From: Chryseobacterium gleum
GTDB lineage: Bacteria; Bacteroidota; Bacteroidia; Flavobacteriales_D; Crocinitomicaceae
Assembly (NCBI GenBank): GCA_945897565.1
Contig: CAMDFN010000004.1
Span: 1 to 64,000, forward strand
Length of the DNA: 64,000 nucleotides
Direction of reading: 5' to 3'
In this document: piece after piece, positions 17,483-26,246 of the stretch
Layout: each line of letters begins with the position of its first letter
How positions within the stretch are numbered: position 1 is the first letter of the stretch
Made by a program: the position numbers and the translations under genes
Notes under the pieces: generated by a model
Seen by the model: only the letters and a program-made list of their open reading frames with translations
Told to the model about the DNA's origin: nothing
Databases searched by the model: none

Positions 17483-18505
17483 ATGGAGGATTCATTCGAC
17501 TACCGAGAAGAAACAACTGGCCCAAACGAACAAGAAATTGATAAGGTCTTACGGCCCAAATCCTTACAAGATTTTGCGGGTCAGCCTGCCGTGGTAGAAA
17601 ATCTAGAAATATTTGTGCGCGCAGCCCAATTTCGAAAAGAACCTCTAGACCACGTCTTGCTGCACGGCCCTCCCGGCTTGGGAAAAACAACCCTCGCTAA
17701 CATCATCGCCAACGAACTTGGTGTTGGATTTAAAGTCACCTCGGGCCCGGTTCTAGACAAAGCCGGAGACCTCGCAGGCCTACTCACCAATCTTGGAGAA
17801 GGCGATGTTTTATTTATCGATGAAATCCACCGCCTCAGCCCCGTTATTGAAGAATATTTGTATTCCGCCATGGAAGACTACGTCATCGACATCATGCTCG
17901 ATTCCGGGGCCAACGCGCGCAGCATACAAATCAACCTCAATCCGTTTACGCTCATCGGGGCCACAACCCGCTCTGGCTTGCTCACCTCTCCACTGCGCGC
18001 CCGTTTTGGCATCAATGCGCGGCTAGAATACTACGATTCCAAAACCCTGACCGCAATTGTGGAGCGCTCGGCTTCGCTTTTACATATTGGCATTGAGGAA
18101 AGCGCCGCCTTCAAAATCGCCAGCCGCAGCCGCGGCACACCCCGCATTGCCAATGCGCTGCTCAGACGCGTGCGCGATTTTGCACAAATCAAAGGTTCGG
18201 GCCGCATAGACGACGACATCACCGAAATTGCACTCAAGGCCCTCAACGTAGATTCCAATGGCCTAGACGACATGGACTTGCGCATCCTCAAAGTACTTAT
18301 AGACAAATTCAATGGCGGCCCTGTGGGGCTCAGCACCATCGCTACAGCCATTGGCGAAAATGCGGGCACCATAGAAGAAGTCTATGAACCGTTTTTGATC
18401 CAAGAGGGCTTTCTCATGCGCACGCCACGTGGGCGAAAAGCCACCGAAAAAAGCTACAAACACCTCGGCAGAGACCTCGGTTGGGCACAAAGTGGCTTGT
18501 TCTGA
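17483..18505 (+). CDS. ruvB: Holliday junction branch migration helicase subunit RuvB
   Basis: 340 residues. RuvB is the hexameric AAA+ motor that drives branch migration with RuvA. Motifs: [11 protein letters not shown] at the N-terminus, Walker [13 protein letters not shown], Walker [10 protein letters not shown], sensor [18 protein letters not shown] with the arginine finger, and a C-terminal winged helix ([15 protein letters not shown]). The second recombination gene in the window, ruvX at 38.9 kb, encodes a YqgF-type protein. queG follows one base after the stop. Confidence 0.97.
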   Translation: MEDSFDYREETTGPNEQEIDKVLRPKSLQDFAGQPAVVENLEIFVRAAQFRKEPLDHVLLHGPPGLGKTTLANIIANELGVGFKVTSGPVLDKAGDLAGLLTNLGEGDVLFIDEIHRLSPVIEEYLYSAMEDYVIDIMLDSGANARSIQINLNPFTLIGATTRSGLLTSPLRARFGINARLEYYDSKTLTAIVERSASLLHIGIEESAAFKIASRSRGTPRIANALLRRVRDFAQIKGSGRIDDDITEIALKALNVDSNGLDDMDLRILKVLIDKFNGGPVGLSTIATAIGENAGTIEEVYEPFLIQEGFLMRTPRGRKATEKSYKHLGRDLGWAQSGLF

Positions 18506-18506
18506 C

Positions 18507-19439
18507 ATGAAACACGACCAGTACAAAAAACTGATCACTGACAGCGCCAATGCACTTGGTTTTTTCCATGTCGGCTTTTCAAAAGCAGGTTTTCTAGAAG
18601 AAGAAGCGCCTCGACTCGAGCACTGGCTCAAGCAAAATTACCATGGCAAAATGGCTTATATGGCCAATCATTTTGACAAACGCCTAGACCCGCGTTTGCT
18701 GGAGCCTGGCACCAAAACTATCATCTCGTTATTGCTGAACTATTACCCCGAAAAAACCCAGCAAGACCCAAACGCGCCTCAGATTGCCAAATATGCTTAC
18801 GGCCAAGACTACCATTTCGTGATCAAAGACAAACTTAAAGAGTTGCTTTGGATATTGCGCGATAAAATCGGGGAGGTCCAAGGAAGAGCTTTCGTGGACT
18901 CCGCACCGGTTATGGACAAAGTTTGGGCTCAGAAAGCTGGCCTAGGCTGGATGGGTAAAAACACCAATCTCATCGATCCAAAAAACGGCAGCTTCTTCTT
19001 TATTGCCGAACTTTTTGTAGACCTAGAAATTAGTCCTGATGGCCCAATTAAAGATTATTGCGGCACTTGTACGCGCTGCACAGACGCCTGCCCTACAGAT
19101 GCACTGGCAACACCTTATATCATCGATGCCTCCAAATGTATTTCTTACCTCACGATCGAATTGAAAGACGCCGATTTACCGAGCGCATTCAAAGGCAAAA
19201 TGGATAACTGGGCCTTTGGTTGTGATATCTGCCAAGACGTTTGTCCGTGGAACCGTTTTTCTAAAATCCAGCAAGAAGCTGCATTTGAACCCCATCCAGA
19301 ATTTTTGAACTTGGCTTCCTCTGAATGGGAATCACTCACAGAAGAAACTTTTCAAATGCTTTTCGGAAAGAGTGCGCTCAAACGAACCAAATTTACTGGC
19401 TTAAAAAGGAATATACAGTTTTTAAAAAAGCAACAATAG
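18507..19439 (+). CDS. queG: Epoxyqueuosine reductase
   Basis: 310 residues from ATG 18507, one base after the ruvB stop. QueG reduces epoxyqueuosine to queuosine in tRNA, using cobalamin and two [4Fe-4S] clusters. Visible are [30 protein letters not shown], the first cluster motif [16 protein letters not shown] and the second [11 protein letters not shown]. Slightly shorter than E. coli QueG (379) because it lacks the C-terminal HEAT-repeat extension. Its pathway partner tgt is at 59.4-60.5 kb. Confidence 0.95.
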   Translation: MKHDQYKKLITDSANALGFFHVGFSKAGFLEEEAPRLEHWLKQNYHGKMAYMANHFDKRLDPRLLEPGTKTIISLLLNYYPEKTQQDPNAPQIAKYAYGQDYHFVIKDKLKELLWILRDKIGEVQGRAFVDSAPVMDKVWAQKAGLGWMGKNTNLIDPKNGSFFFIAELFVDLEISPDGPIKDYCGTCTRCTDACPTDALATPYIIDASKCISYLTIELKDADLPSAFKGKMDNWAFGCDICQDVCPWNRFSKIQQEAAFEPHPEFLNLASSEWESLTEETFQMLFGKSALKRTKFTGLKRNIQFLKKQQ

Positions 19440-19442
19440 ACG

Positions 19443-19472
19443 TTTTTCGAAAACCCTTAGTACTTATCTTTG
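19443..19472 (+). promoter_or_regulatory. Promoter of kmo
   Basis: TTTTTCG (19443-19449) as a -33-like element and TATCTTTG (19465-19472) as -7 box, 36 bases before the ATG. Confidence 0.5.
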
Positions 19473-19508
19473 TTTCTAAAGTATCTAAGCAATAAAGAGC
19501 AAAATAGC

Positions 19509-20876
19509 ATGACACAAAAACGAGAGGCCATCATTATCGGAGCAGGTTTAGTCGGTTCATTATGGGCCGTATATTTATCAAAAGCTGGATACAACGTCAC
19601 CATCTACGAACGCCGTTCAGATATCCGAAAAGCTGAGATCAGTGCAGGTAAATCGATCAACCTAGCGCTATCGGTTAGGGGCTGGACAGCCCTCGATGCC
19701 GTAGGTGTTGGTGACGAAATTCGCAAAATTGCCATTCCGATGCACGGCCGCATGATGCACGACCTCAGCGGCAAACTTACCTACCAACAATACGGACAAG
19801 AAGGTCAAGCCATTTACTCGGTCTCGCGTGGGAAGGTCAATGCCACCATGATGGACATCGCAGAAACACACGGCAATGCCACCATTCATTACCAAACAGA
19901 ATGCCTCAGAGTAGATTTACAAAATGCCATTGCCTACCTGCGCAACACCCAAACTGGCGAAAATTTTGAAGCCAAAGCAGATGTGATTTTTGCGGCAGAT
20001 GGCGCTTTTAGTGCGGTGCGCTATAACTCCATGCAGAAACACAATCGCTTTCAATATAGCCAAAACTATATCGCCGACGGCTACCGTGAAATCTTACTAC
20101 CTGCCTTAGCCAACGGCGAATACGCCATGGATAAAAATGCCTTACATATTTGGCCACGTGGCCGCTTCATGATGATTGCGCTGGCCAATGAAGACGGTTC
20201 ATTTACGCTAACGCTTTTCATGCCCCACGAAAACCACGAATTCGCATTTGACAAACTCAACACGAAGGCAGATGTAGACCGCTTTTTCAGAACTATTTTC
20301 CCTGATTTCCACGACCTCATGCCCGATATCGCAGACAAATGGGACGACCATCCACTGTCTAACCTCGCCATCATACGCTGCTATCCGTGGGCTTTAGGAA
20401 AGGTGGGGCTTATGGGCGATGCAGCGCATGCTACGGTTCCATTTTATGGACAAGGCATGAACGCAGGTTTTGAAGACTGCCGCGTACTCAACGAGCTCAT
20501 GCTCAAGCACAACCACGATTGGGACGCCATCTGGGCCGAATACAGCCCGCTGCGCAAACCCAACGGCGATGCCCTCCAAGATCTTTCTTTAGACAACTAC
20601 ATCGAAATGCGGGACCTCGTTGCCGACCCATCTTTCTTGTTGCGCAAGAAAATTGAAGCGAAATTCAACCAATTGTATCCTAACAAATGGTTGCCGTTAT
20701 ATAGCCAGGTCACGTTTAGCAACATTCCTTATTCCGTAGCTTACGAACAAGGCAAAAAACAGCGCGGCATTATGGATCAAATCATGGCACAACCCGATAT
20801 CGAAACCAATTGGGATAGCCCTGAAGTGATGCAAGCCATCCTCAATGAATGCAATTCCTTTAATTTTCAAACATGA
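19509..20876 (+). CDS. kmo: Kynurenine 3-monooxygenase
   Basis: 455 residues from ATG 19509; an in-frame TTG at 19470 would add 13 residues and overlap the -7 box. KMO is an FAD monooxygenase that converts kynurenine to 3-hydroxykynurenine. Motifs: dinucleotide fold IIGAGLVGSLWAVYLSKAG, YERRSDIR, GKSINLALSVRG (a KMO signature), and the second FAD motif GLMGDAAHATVPFYGQGMNA. With the 3-hydroxyanthranilate dioxygenase at 48.9 kb it implies the tryptophan-kynurenine route; kynureninase and tryptophan dioxygenase are not in this window. Confidence 0.96.
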   Translation: MTQKREAIIIGAGLVGSLWAVYLSKAGYNVTIYERRSDIRKAEISAGKSINLALSVRGWTALDAVGVGDEIRKIAIPMHGRMMHDLSGKLTYQQYGQEGQAIYSVSRGKVNATMMDIAETHGNATIHYQTECLRVDLQNAIAYLRNTQTGENFEAKADVIFAADGAFSAVRYNSMQKHNRFQYSQNYIADGYREILLPALANGEYAMDKNALHIWPRGRFMMIALANEDGSFTLTLFMPHENHEFAFDKLNTKADVDRFFRTIFPDFHDLMPDIADKWDDHPLSNLAIIRCYPWALGKVGLMGDAAHATVPFYGQGMNAGFEDCRVLNELMLKHNHDWDAIWAEYSPLRKPNGDALQDLSLDNYIEMRDLVADPSFLLRKKIEAKFNQLYPNKWLPLYSQVTFSNIPYSVAYEQGKKQRGIMDQIMAQPDIETNWDSPEVMQAILNECNSFNFQT

Positions 20877-21766
20877 GAATACTCCTCCTCTTTTTATGCA
20901 GTTCAGCACTCCTCTATGGACAGGGTGGTTTTGAAAAATCAAAGAAAAAAGGCAATGACTACCTTCAGGTCAGAAACCACGGCTACCAATTCTCTTTGGG
21001 GCCCACCTATTCTTTTGTGAATCAGCCACTTAAAGGTGACCTCATCGTCAATCAGGTTGACCGCGGCAACTACACCATTACACCCGAAGCCAAATTAGGT
21101 TTTTACGCCGAATTTGGTTTGGCACATTTTCCAAAATGGAAAGGCACTCCCATCAAAGCGCTTGGCAAGAGCCGCATCATGGATTATTTTGATTGGGGCA
21201 TTGGGTATCGTCAAATCAACGGCCTAGAAACGACCCTTCTTGAAAATCAAAATACCCCCGGCGTAACAAACAGCACAAGTACCGGTGAAGGCCAACTGCG
21301 CACCGGTTATCTATACGGGAGTATCCGCGCGCACTCACTCATTTACTTCGGAAAAAAGGTTGTAGTGAAAGTACGTAAGCATTTTTTAGATCAAAGTTTA
21401 GGCCTCAACTATGATTTTCATATCCGTCAAGACACGCTTGGTTATCAAAATCAGTTTACAGCCTACCAAGCACCTCAGGTTTTTCAGCCAAACTTGGCAG
21501 CAGGCCTGCTCCAATTCAATTATCAAATTGGTATTGGCATACGTCTGAACAAAGCATGGATACTCATTCCTGGTGTTTCTGTCCCGATTGTGACACTCGC
21601 GCCTTGGCAAGGTTTCAACGCCAACGTGCATTGGTTCAGCTCAACCTACTGGCCAATTCAAGCACAGTTTAAGGTCATCAAATTATTTGAAGCACCAACA
21701 AAATGCGGCGTGTATAGCACCCCCGAGGACCGCGATATGGAAAAACAATACCGCATGGATAACTAA
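20873..21766 (+). CDS. Secreted or outer-membrane protein of unknown function
   Basis: 297 residues with signal peptide MRILLLFLCSSALLYGQ. The body has alternating hydrophobic strands (YQFSLGPTYSFVN, YQIGIGIRLNKAWILIPGVS) that suggest a small beta-barrel or beta-sandwich. A short polar repeat TNSTSTGEG lies near residue 140. No family recognised. The ATGA overlap with the kmo stop shows that the two are translationally coupled, though a functional link to kynurenine metabolism is not evident. Confidence 0.8.
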   Translation: MRILLLFLCSSALLYGQGGFEKSKKKGNDYLQVRNHGYQFSLGPTYSFVNQPLKGDLIVNQVDRGNYTITPEAKLGFYAEFGLAHFPKWKGTPIKALGKSRIMDYFDWGIGYRQINGLETTLLENQNTPGVTNSTSTGEGQLRTGYLYGSIRAHSLIYFGKKVVVKVRKHFLDQSLGLNYDFHIRQDTLGYQNQFTAYQAPQVFQPNLAAGLLQFNYQIGIGIRLNKAWILIPGVSVPIVTLAPWQGFNANVHWFSSTYWPIQAQFKVIKLFEAPTKCGVYSTPEDRDMEKQYRMDN

Positions 21767-21792
21767 TGCGGCCTATACCTTGAGCATAAAAT

Positions 21793-22326
21793 TCAAGCAA
21801 TCCAGGAAGGAATTATTTTTTTAGGGAGGCGCTTGCGCATTCTTTTGAGCACGGAATCTCTGTCAGAGACATTTGAGCAGCGCAACACTTGCCTTGATAT
21901 CAGTTGGCCTCCTTTATAAATCGAAAACTCGAATGATACAGAGGTGGCTTCTTCGCGATAGATATGATAAATACTGGTTGTCTCGAGTAATTCAGCTAAT
22001 GTTTGGGTGTCGTCGCTCGGTTTGAAGGTGCGGTCATAACCACGTACATTGACCACAAGATAGGTATCAAAACCTTTTTGCAACAATACTTTTTGGATAG
22101 AGTCTTGAAGTAAGTGCTGCGGAGCTTCTCCTTGCTTGAGCACATTCATGAGGGGCAGCGCCTTGATTTGATAACTCTTCAGCATATCGACCATCAGGGC
22201 TTGCATGGCATAACGGTCTTCTTCTTTATCGAATTGTGTAATCACTACAGCGTTGCTTAGCTTGATATTTTGGGCGCGCAAGTATTGCGAAAATAAAGCC
22301 AGGCTGATCAGTATTATAAACTTCAT
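21793..22326 (-). CDS. Periplasmic/secreted protein of unknown function downstream of metF
   Basis: 177 residues with signal peptide MKFIILISLALFSQYLRAQ. The mature part has alternating helices and strands: VVITQFDKEEDRYAMQALMV, DTYLVVNVRGYDRTFKPSDD, ISRQVLRCSNVSDRD, and a very basic end RMRKRLPKKIIP. No known domain recognised. It begins eight bases after metF and is probably the last gene of that transcript. Confidence 0.75.
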   Translation of the reverse strand: MKFIILISLALFSQYLRAQNIKLSNAVVITQFDKEEDRYAMQALMVDMLKSYQIKALPLMNVLKQGEAPQHLLQDSIQKVLLQKGFDTYLVVNVRGYDRTFKPSDDTQTLAELLETTSIYHIYREEATSVSFEFSIYKGGQLISRQVLRCSNVSDRDSVLKRMRKRLPKKIIPSWIA

Positions 22327-22334
22327 GAGCTAAG

Positions 22335-23285
22335 TTAAAAAACTTCTGTGGCAATTTGCCGAACAGAGGTAGAATTTGACATCGTGTAGTAGTGAATGCA
22401 AGGAACACCCGCTGCCTTGAGCTCTTTGGATTGGGCAATGCCCCACTCTATACCGAGTTGCTCTACTTCAGCGTTACTTTTACATTTGAGGAGTTCTTTG
22501 GAGAGTTCTGTTGGGTAATCGATGTGAAAGAACTTGGGTAAAAAACTAATATGAGCAAGTGATTTAATTGGCTTCAGACCGGGAATAATCGGGACAGTAA
22601 TACCTGCAGCCCTACAAGCGGCTACAAAATCAAAGTATTTTTGATTGTCAAAGAACATTTGCGTGACCAGATAACTTGCACCTGCGTCTACTTTTGCTTT
22701 GAGAAAGTGTAAGTCTGTCTCGAGGTTCATGGCCTCAAAATGTTTTTCAGGGTAAGCAGAAGCTCCAATACAAAAATGAGTGGGGTCTTGGCCTTGGCCT
22801 TCGGTAAAGTAAGCTCCGTTGTTCATGCCTTGTACTTGATGGATCAGCTCTACCGCATAAGCGTGCCCCTCAGGGTGAGCTCTGAAATTAGCTTCTGACT
22901 TCACGGCATCGCCTCGCAAGGCCAAAACGTTGTCTATGCCTAAGAAATGAAGGTCGATGAGTGCGTTTTCAGTTTCTTCTTTACTGAAACCCCCACAGAT
23001 GAGGTGAGGAATGGCGTCTACATCGTATTTATGCATGATGGCTGCGCAAATACCAACCGTGCCGGGGCGTTTGCGTACCGCTTTTTTCTCGAGTAAGCCA
23101 TGCTCGCGCTCAATGTATATATATTCTTCTCTGTGATAAGTGACGTTGATGAATTTCGGTTTGAATTCCATGAGAGGGTCTATACCTGCATAAATGGAAG
23201 CAATGCTTTTCCCCTTAAGTGGAGGTAAAATTTCGAACGAAAATAGGGTGTCTTTGGCTGCAGCCAAGTGATCGGTAACCTTCAT
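22335..23285 (-). CDS. metF: 5,10-methylenetetrahydrofolate reductase
   Basis: 316 residues. MetF reduces methylene-THF to methyl-THF for methionine synthesis with FAD. It shows FSFEILPPLKGKS near the N-terminus, FINVTYHREE, DAIPHLICGGFSKEE, DNVLALRGDA, ASYLVTQMFFDNQ and IIPGLKPI, all in the family order of the TIM barrel. Length is typical (about 295-320). It has its own -7 box, so it may be transcribed separately from the aminotransferase upstream. Confidence 0.96.
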   Translation of the reverse strand: MKVTDHLAAAKDTLFSFEILPPLKGKSIASIYAGIDPLMEFKPKFINVTYHREEYIYIEREHGLLEKKAVRKRPGTVGICAAIMHKYDVDAIPHLICGGFSKEETENALIDLHFLGIDNVLALRGDAVKSEANFRAHPEGHAYAVELIHQVQGMNNGAYFTEGQGQDPTHFCIGASAYPEKHFEAMNLETDLHFLKAKVDAGASYLVTQMFFDNQKYFDFVAACRAAGITVPIIPGLKPIKSLAHISFLPKFFHIDYPTELSKELLKCKSNAEVEQLGIEWGIAQSKELKAAGVPCIHYYTMSNSTSVRQIATEVF

Positions 23286-23301
23286 AATTTCAATTAGCGT
23301 A

Positions 23302-23309
23302 CAAAGATA
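23302..23309 (-). promoter_or_regulatory. -7 box of metF
   Basis: Minus-strand TATCTTTG, 16 bases before the metF ATG. No convincing -33 element at the expected spacing. Confidence 0.5.
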
Positions 23310-23333
23310 AGTGATTGCTCAAGAATATACGTT

Positions 23334-24521
23334 TTATAGACGATCCAAAGCCGAAATAATAACTTTCGCTGCTAAATCCCAATCTGCTTGGCCTAAATTT
23401 AGCGGCGGAGAAAGCCTAAAGCTGTATGGATGAGATAAAAACCAAAAAGTAATCAAGCCGTTCTCTAGGCAATATTTCACTACTTTTTCGACTTCATCTG
23501 CCGATGTTAAATCAAAGGCAAACATGGCGCCCACCCGACGGTGTGCACGCACAGCCGGATGCGCCGTAATTTGTGCGGCAAAAGCAGCAGCTTGCTCTTC
23601 GAGCAAGTCCCAATCGATTTCGCTGCGCAAGACCTCCACCGTTGCCGCAGCGGCAGCACACACCATTGGGTGCCCCCCAAAGGTAGTGATGTGCCCTAGC
23701 ATGGGCGCATGCGTAAAAAGTTGCAGATGCTGCTGCGCAGCAACAAGTGCACCTATTGGCATGCCGCCACCAAGCGCCTTGCCTAAGGTGAGTAAGTCGG
23801 GCACAACGGCAAATTGTTCAAATGCAAACATACTGCCAGCGCGGCCCATGCCGCATTGGATTTCATCAAAAATAAGCAAGGCGCCTACTTCGGTGCAACG
23901 CGCGCGCAGCGCTTGCATGAAGGCGGCCGAAGGCCGCCGCACCCCCGCATCTCCTTGAATGGTCTCGATGATTACACCGGCTGTTCGGGCCGTGATTTGT
24001 GCAAGTGCGGGAATTTCATTGTGTGGCAAAAACCGCACATCGGGCAAGAGGGGCCGAAATGCAATTTTTTTGACTTCATTTGCAGAAACGCTCATGGCGC
24101 CGTGGGTGCTGCCATGGTAACTTCCATTGAATGCCACAAGTTCGGTTCTTCCGGTAGCGCGTTTGGCAAGCTTGAGTGCCGCTTCTATGGCTTCGGTTCC
24201 CGAATTTACAACGTATACACCATCTAAAGAAGACGGCAATACACTCAATAATTGACGCACCAAATTTTGCTGGGCATCTTGGATAAATTCACCGTATACC
24301 ATTACGTGCAAGTGCTTTTCTAATTGCGCACTGAGCGCCGCCACCACTTTAGGATGTCGGTGCCCAATATTATTGACCGCCACACCTGCAATCATATCGA
24401 GATACGCTTTTCCGTTTTTATCGTAGATGTAAGCGCCTTCTGCTCGGTCTACTTCGATCAAAAAAGGAAAAGGACTCGTTTGACCCAAATGGTCTAGAAA
24501 AAATCGGCTTTGATTGGTCAT
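23334..24521 (-). CDS. Class III PLP-dependent aminotransferase (acetylornithine/ornithine family)
   Basis: 395 residues. PLP-enzyme motifs: GVAVNNIGHRHPKVVAAL, NSGTEAIEAALKLAKRATGR, FNGSYHGSTHGAMS, the aspartate in LLIFDEIQCGMGRAG and the Schiff-base lysine in LTLGKALGGGMPIGA. The class covers acetylornithine, ornithine, 4-aminobutyrate and related aminotransferases; no neighbouring arginine genes help decide, so substrate is open. It overlaps the phosphatase stop by four bases, so both are on one transcript. Confidence 0.92.
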   Translation of the reverse strand: MTNQSRFFLDHLGQTSPFPFLIEVDRAEGAYIYDKNGKAYLDMIAGVAVNNIGHRHPKVVAALSAQLEKHLHVMVYGEFIQDAQQNLVRQLLSVLPSSLDGVYVVNSGTEAIEAALKLAKRATGRTELVAFNGSYHGSTHGAMSVSANEVKKIAFRPLLPDVRFLPHNEIPALAQITARTAGVIIETIQGDAGVRRPSAAFMQALRARCTEVGALLIFDEIQCGMGRAGSMFAFEQFAVVPDLLTLGKALGGGMPIGALVAAQQHLQLFTHAPMLGHITTFGGHPMVCAAAAATVEVLRSEIDWDLLEEQAAAFAAQITAHPAVRAHRRVGAMFAFDLTSADEVEKVVKYCLENGLITFWFLSHPYSFRLSPPLNLGQADWDLAAKVIISALDRL

Positions 24522-26161
24522 TTTTTGGGTTGCAAGAGCGGAATAATGGGTTTACCTGTCATGGAGCCAGGACGCTGTAAGTTCAACATATGCACAAGCG
24601 TCGCGGAGATATCCGTAATTTGAATGGGTTCATAAAGTGAAAGCCCTTGCGGAATCCCTTTTCCATACCACAAAAGTGGCACATGGGTGTCGTAATTAAA
24701 CGCAGATCCGTGAGAAGTTCCTTGATGCGCTTTGGGCTCATCGTGGTCTTTGGCGAGATAGCCCGGCTGCAGCAAAAAGATCACTTCTCCGCTTCTGCTC
24801 GGGTCGTAACCATTGCGCAAAAGCTCGCCCCAATAATCGGTGCTTGCCGAACCCGAATGCAATTGTGCTCGTGTCAGGACGGTCTTGACCTCAGGCCACT
24901 TGCGCAATTCGGCAGCAGCAAAACCCGCAACCTCATCTATATCGAGCTTTAAGGAATCAATTTTATGGATATTTAGATAGATATTTTGGTTGGTCTCGTG
25001 TTCAAGTAGGTCTGCGTTGTATTTCATAATGAAGTCGTCTCGGAGCACTTGAAGGCGGTCATGCATGAAAAAATACCCCCCCGGAAGTTTCATCTTGACC
25101 AACATTTCGGGAACCGGCACCACCGCGTGATCAGCCGTTAAGAATAGGACAAAACCGTCTTTGCCATAACGCGTCTCCAAACCGGCAAACAGTCGTTGAA
25201 GTTCTCTGTCTAAGCGCGCATACATATCTTCTAATTCTCTTGAATAAGGACCAAAGGCATGCCCCGCAATATCAGGCGTAGAATAAGAAATACACAAAAA
25301 ATCAGTGAACTGATCTAGACCTAAATTTTCTTGCTCGAGTGCTGCTAGCGCAAAATCGGTGAGCACCTCGTTTGCCTGCGGCGCTATTGTAAATAAAGAG
25401 GTGGCAGCAGCCCCTGCGGCAATCATCGCTGGAAAGTCATAGGGAAAGGTAGCACTTGTTTTGCCCGTGAGCACTACTTCATAAGGGCTTTCATCGGTCA
25501 TTAAATAAGTGCTTTCAGGCAAGAGCAAACGCCAACTGCGCAAATCCTTGGCGGGGTCAAATTTGGCATTGAAACGCTCTACCCAAATTGGCAACGCTTG
25601 TTTGTAGAAAGTACTTGTTACAAAATCGCCGGATTGGTAATCAAACCAATAGCTGCCGTCTGACAGATGGCCGCCAGGTAAAATAGCACTGCGGTCTTTG
25701 AGAGATAGCGAAATGACTTTAGACTTTGGCGAAGCCAACTTGAGCTGATCTGTGATGGTGTAGGTCAGTAAATTCATCGGAGCAGCTTGGCCACCTGTTG
25801 CACTTCCTACCGTTTGGTAACGCTCGTCGGATACGCTGGTAACTGTTTTTTGCTGATCCCGGTCATACCAATCGTTGCCTACGATGCCGTGATTTGCAGG
25901 TGTTGTGCCCGTGTAGATAGAGGCATGGCCCGGAGCGGTATAGGTTGGAACGTAATTGTACTGCGTATTGCGGCAATTGGTGCCTTTTGTGAGTAAGCGA
26001 TTGAAACCGCCTGTGGTGTAGAGGTGCTGGTAACGGTAGAGGTAGTCATAGCACATTTGATCAATAACGATGCCGACAACAATTTTTGGGGCTTTATCAG
26101 TTTGGGCTTGAAAGCCAAATACATAAGATAAAAGAAATCCGAGAAGCAGTGTTTTTTTCAT
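24518..26161 (-). CDS. pafA: PafA-type alkaline phosphatase
   Basis: 547 residues with signal peptide MKKTLLLGFLLSYVFGFQAQ; periplasmic. It belongs to the alkaline phosphatase superfamily: metal ligand in VVGIVIDQM, the catalytic threonine in YTAPGHASIYTGTTP (T in place of Ser), the phosphate-binding lysine and arginine in LKDRSAILPGGH as in Elizabethkingia PafA, DIAGHAFGP, and LTADHAVVP. PafA enzymes hydrolyse phosphate monoesters and are usual in Bacteroidota. Catalytic residue roles come from family knowledge. First gene of the minus-strand operon with the aminotransferase. Confidence 0.93.
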   Translation of the reverse strand: MKKTLLLGFLLSYVFGFQAQTDKAPKIVVGIVIDQMCYDYLYRYQHLYTTGGFNRLLTKGTNCRNTQYNYVPTYTAPGHASIYTGTTPANHGIVGNDWYDRDQQKTVTSVSDERYQTVGSATGGQAAPMNLLTYTITDQLKLASPKSKVISLSLKDRSAILPGGHLSDGSYWFDYQSGDFVTSTFYKQALPIWVERFNAKFDPAKDLRSWRLLLPESTYLMTDESPYEVVLTGKTSATFPYDFPAMIAAGAAATSLFTIAPQANEVLTDFALAALEQENLGLDQFTDFLCISYSTPDIAGHAFGPYSRELEDMYARLDRELQRLFAGLETRYGKDGFVLFLTADHAVVPVPEMLVKMKLPGGYFFMHDRLQVLRDDFIMKYNADLLEHETNQNIYLNIHKIDSLKLDIDEVAGFAAAELRKWPEVKTVLTRAQLHSGSASTDYWGELLRNGYDPSRSGEVIFLLQPGYLAKDHDEPKAHQGTSHGSAFNYDTHVPLLWYGKGIPQGLSLYEPIQITDISATLVHMLNLQRPGSMTGKPIIPLLQPKK

Positions 26162-26165
26162 AGTT

Positions 26166-26198
26166 CAAAATTACGCATTCCATTTTGGCTATACCAAG
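26166..26198 (-). promoter_or_regulatory. Promoter of the pafA operon
   Basis: Minus strand: CTTG (26195-26198), 21 bases, TAATTTTG (26166-26173), then four bases to the pafA ATG. Full -33/-7 match with near-leaderless geometry. Confidence 0.65.
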
Positions 26199-26246
26199 CA
26201 ACTTTTTGACGAAATTTACGTCTTGAACAAAATTTACACTCCCATC

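Noticed and set aside
23286-23333. SAM riboswitch in front of metF
   Set aside because: The leader would be at most 16 bases; no helices are possible.
23524-23958. 144-codon open frame on the plus strand opposite the aminotransferase gene
   Set aside because: It lies antisense to a clear PLP enzyme, has a low-complexity Ala/Ser/Cys composition caused by the codons of the other strand, and no start signal.
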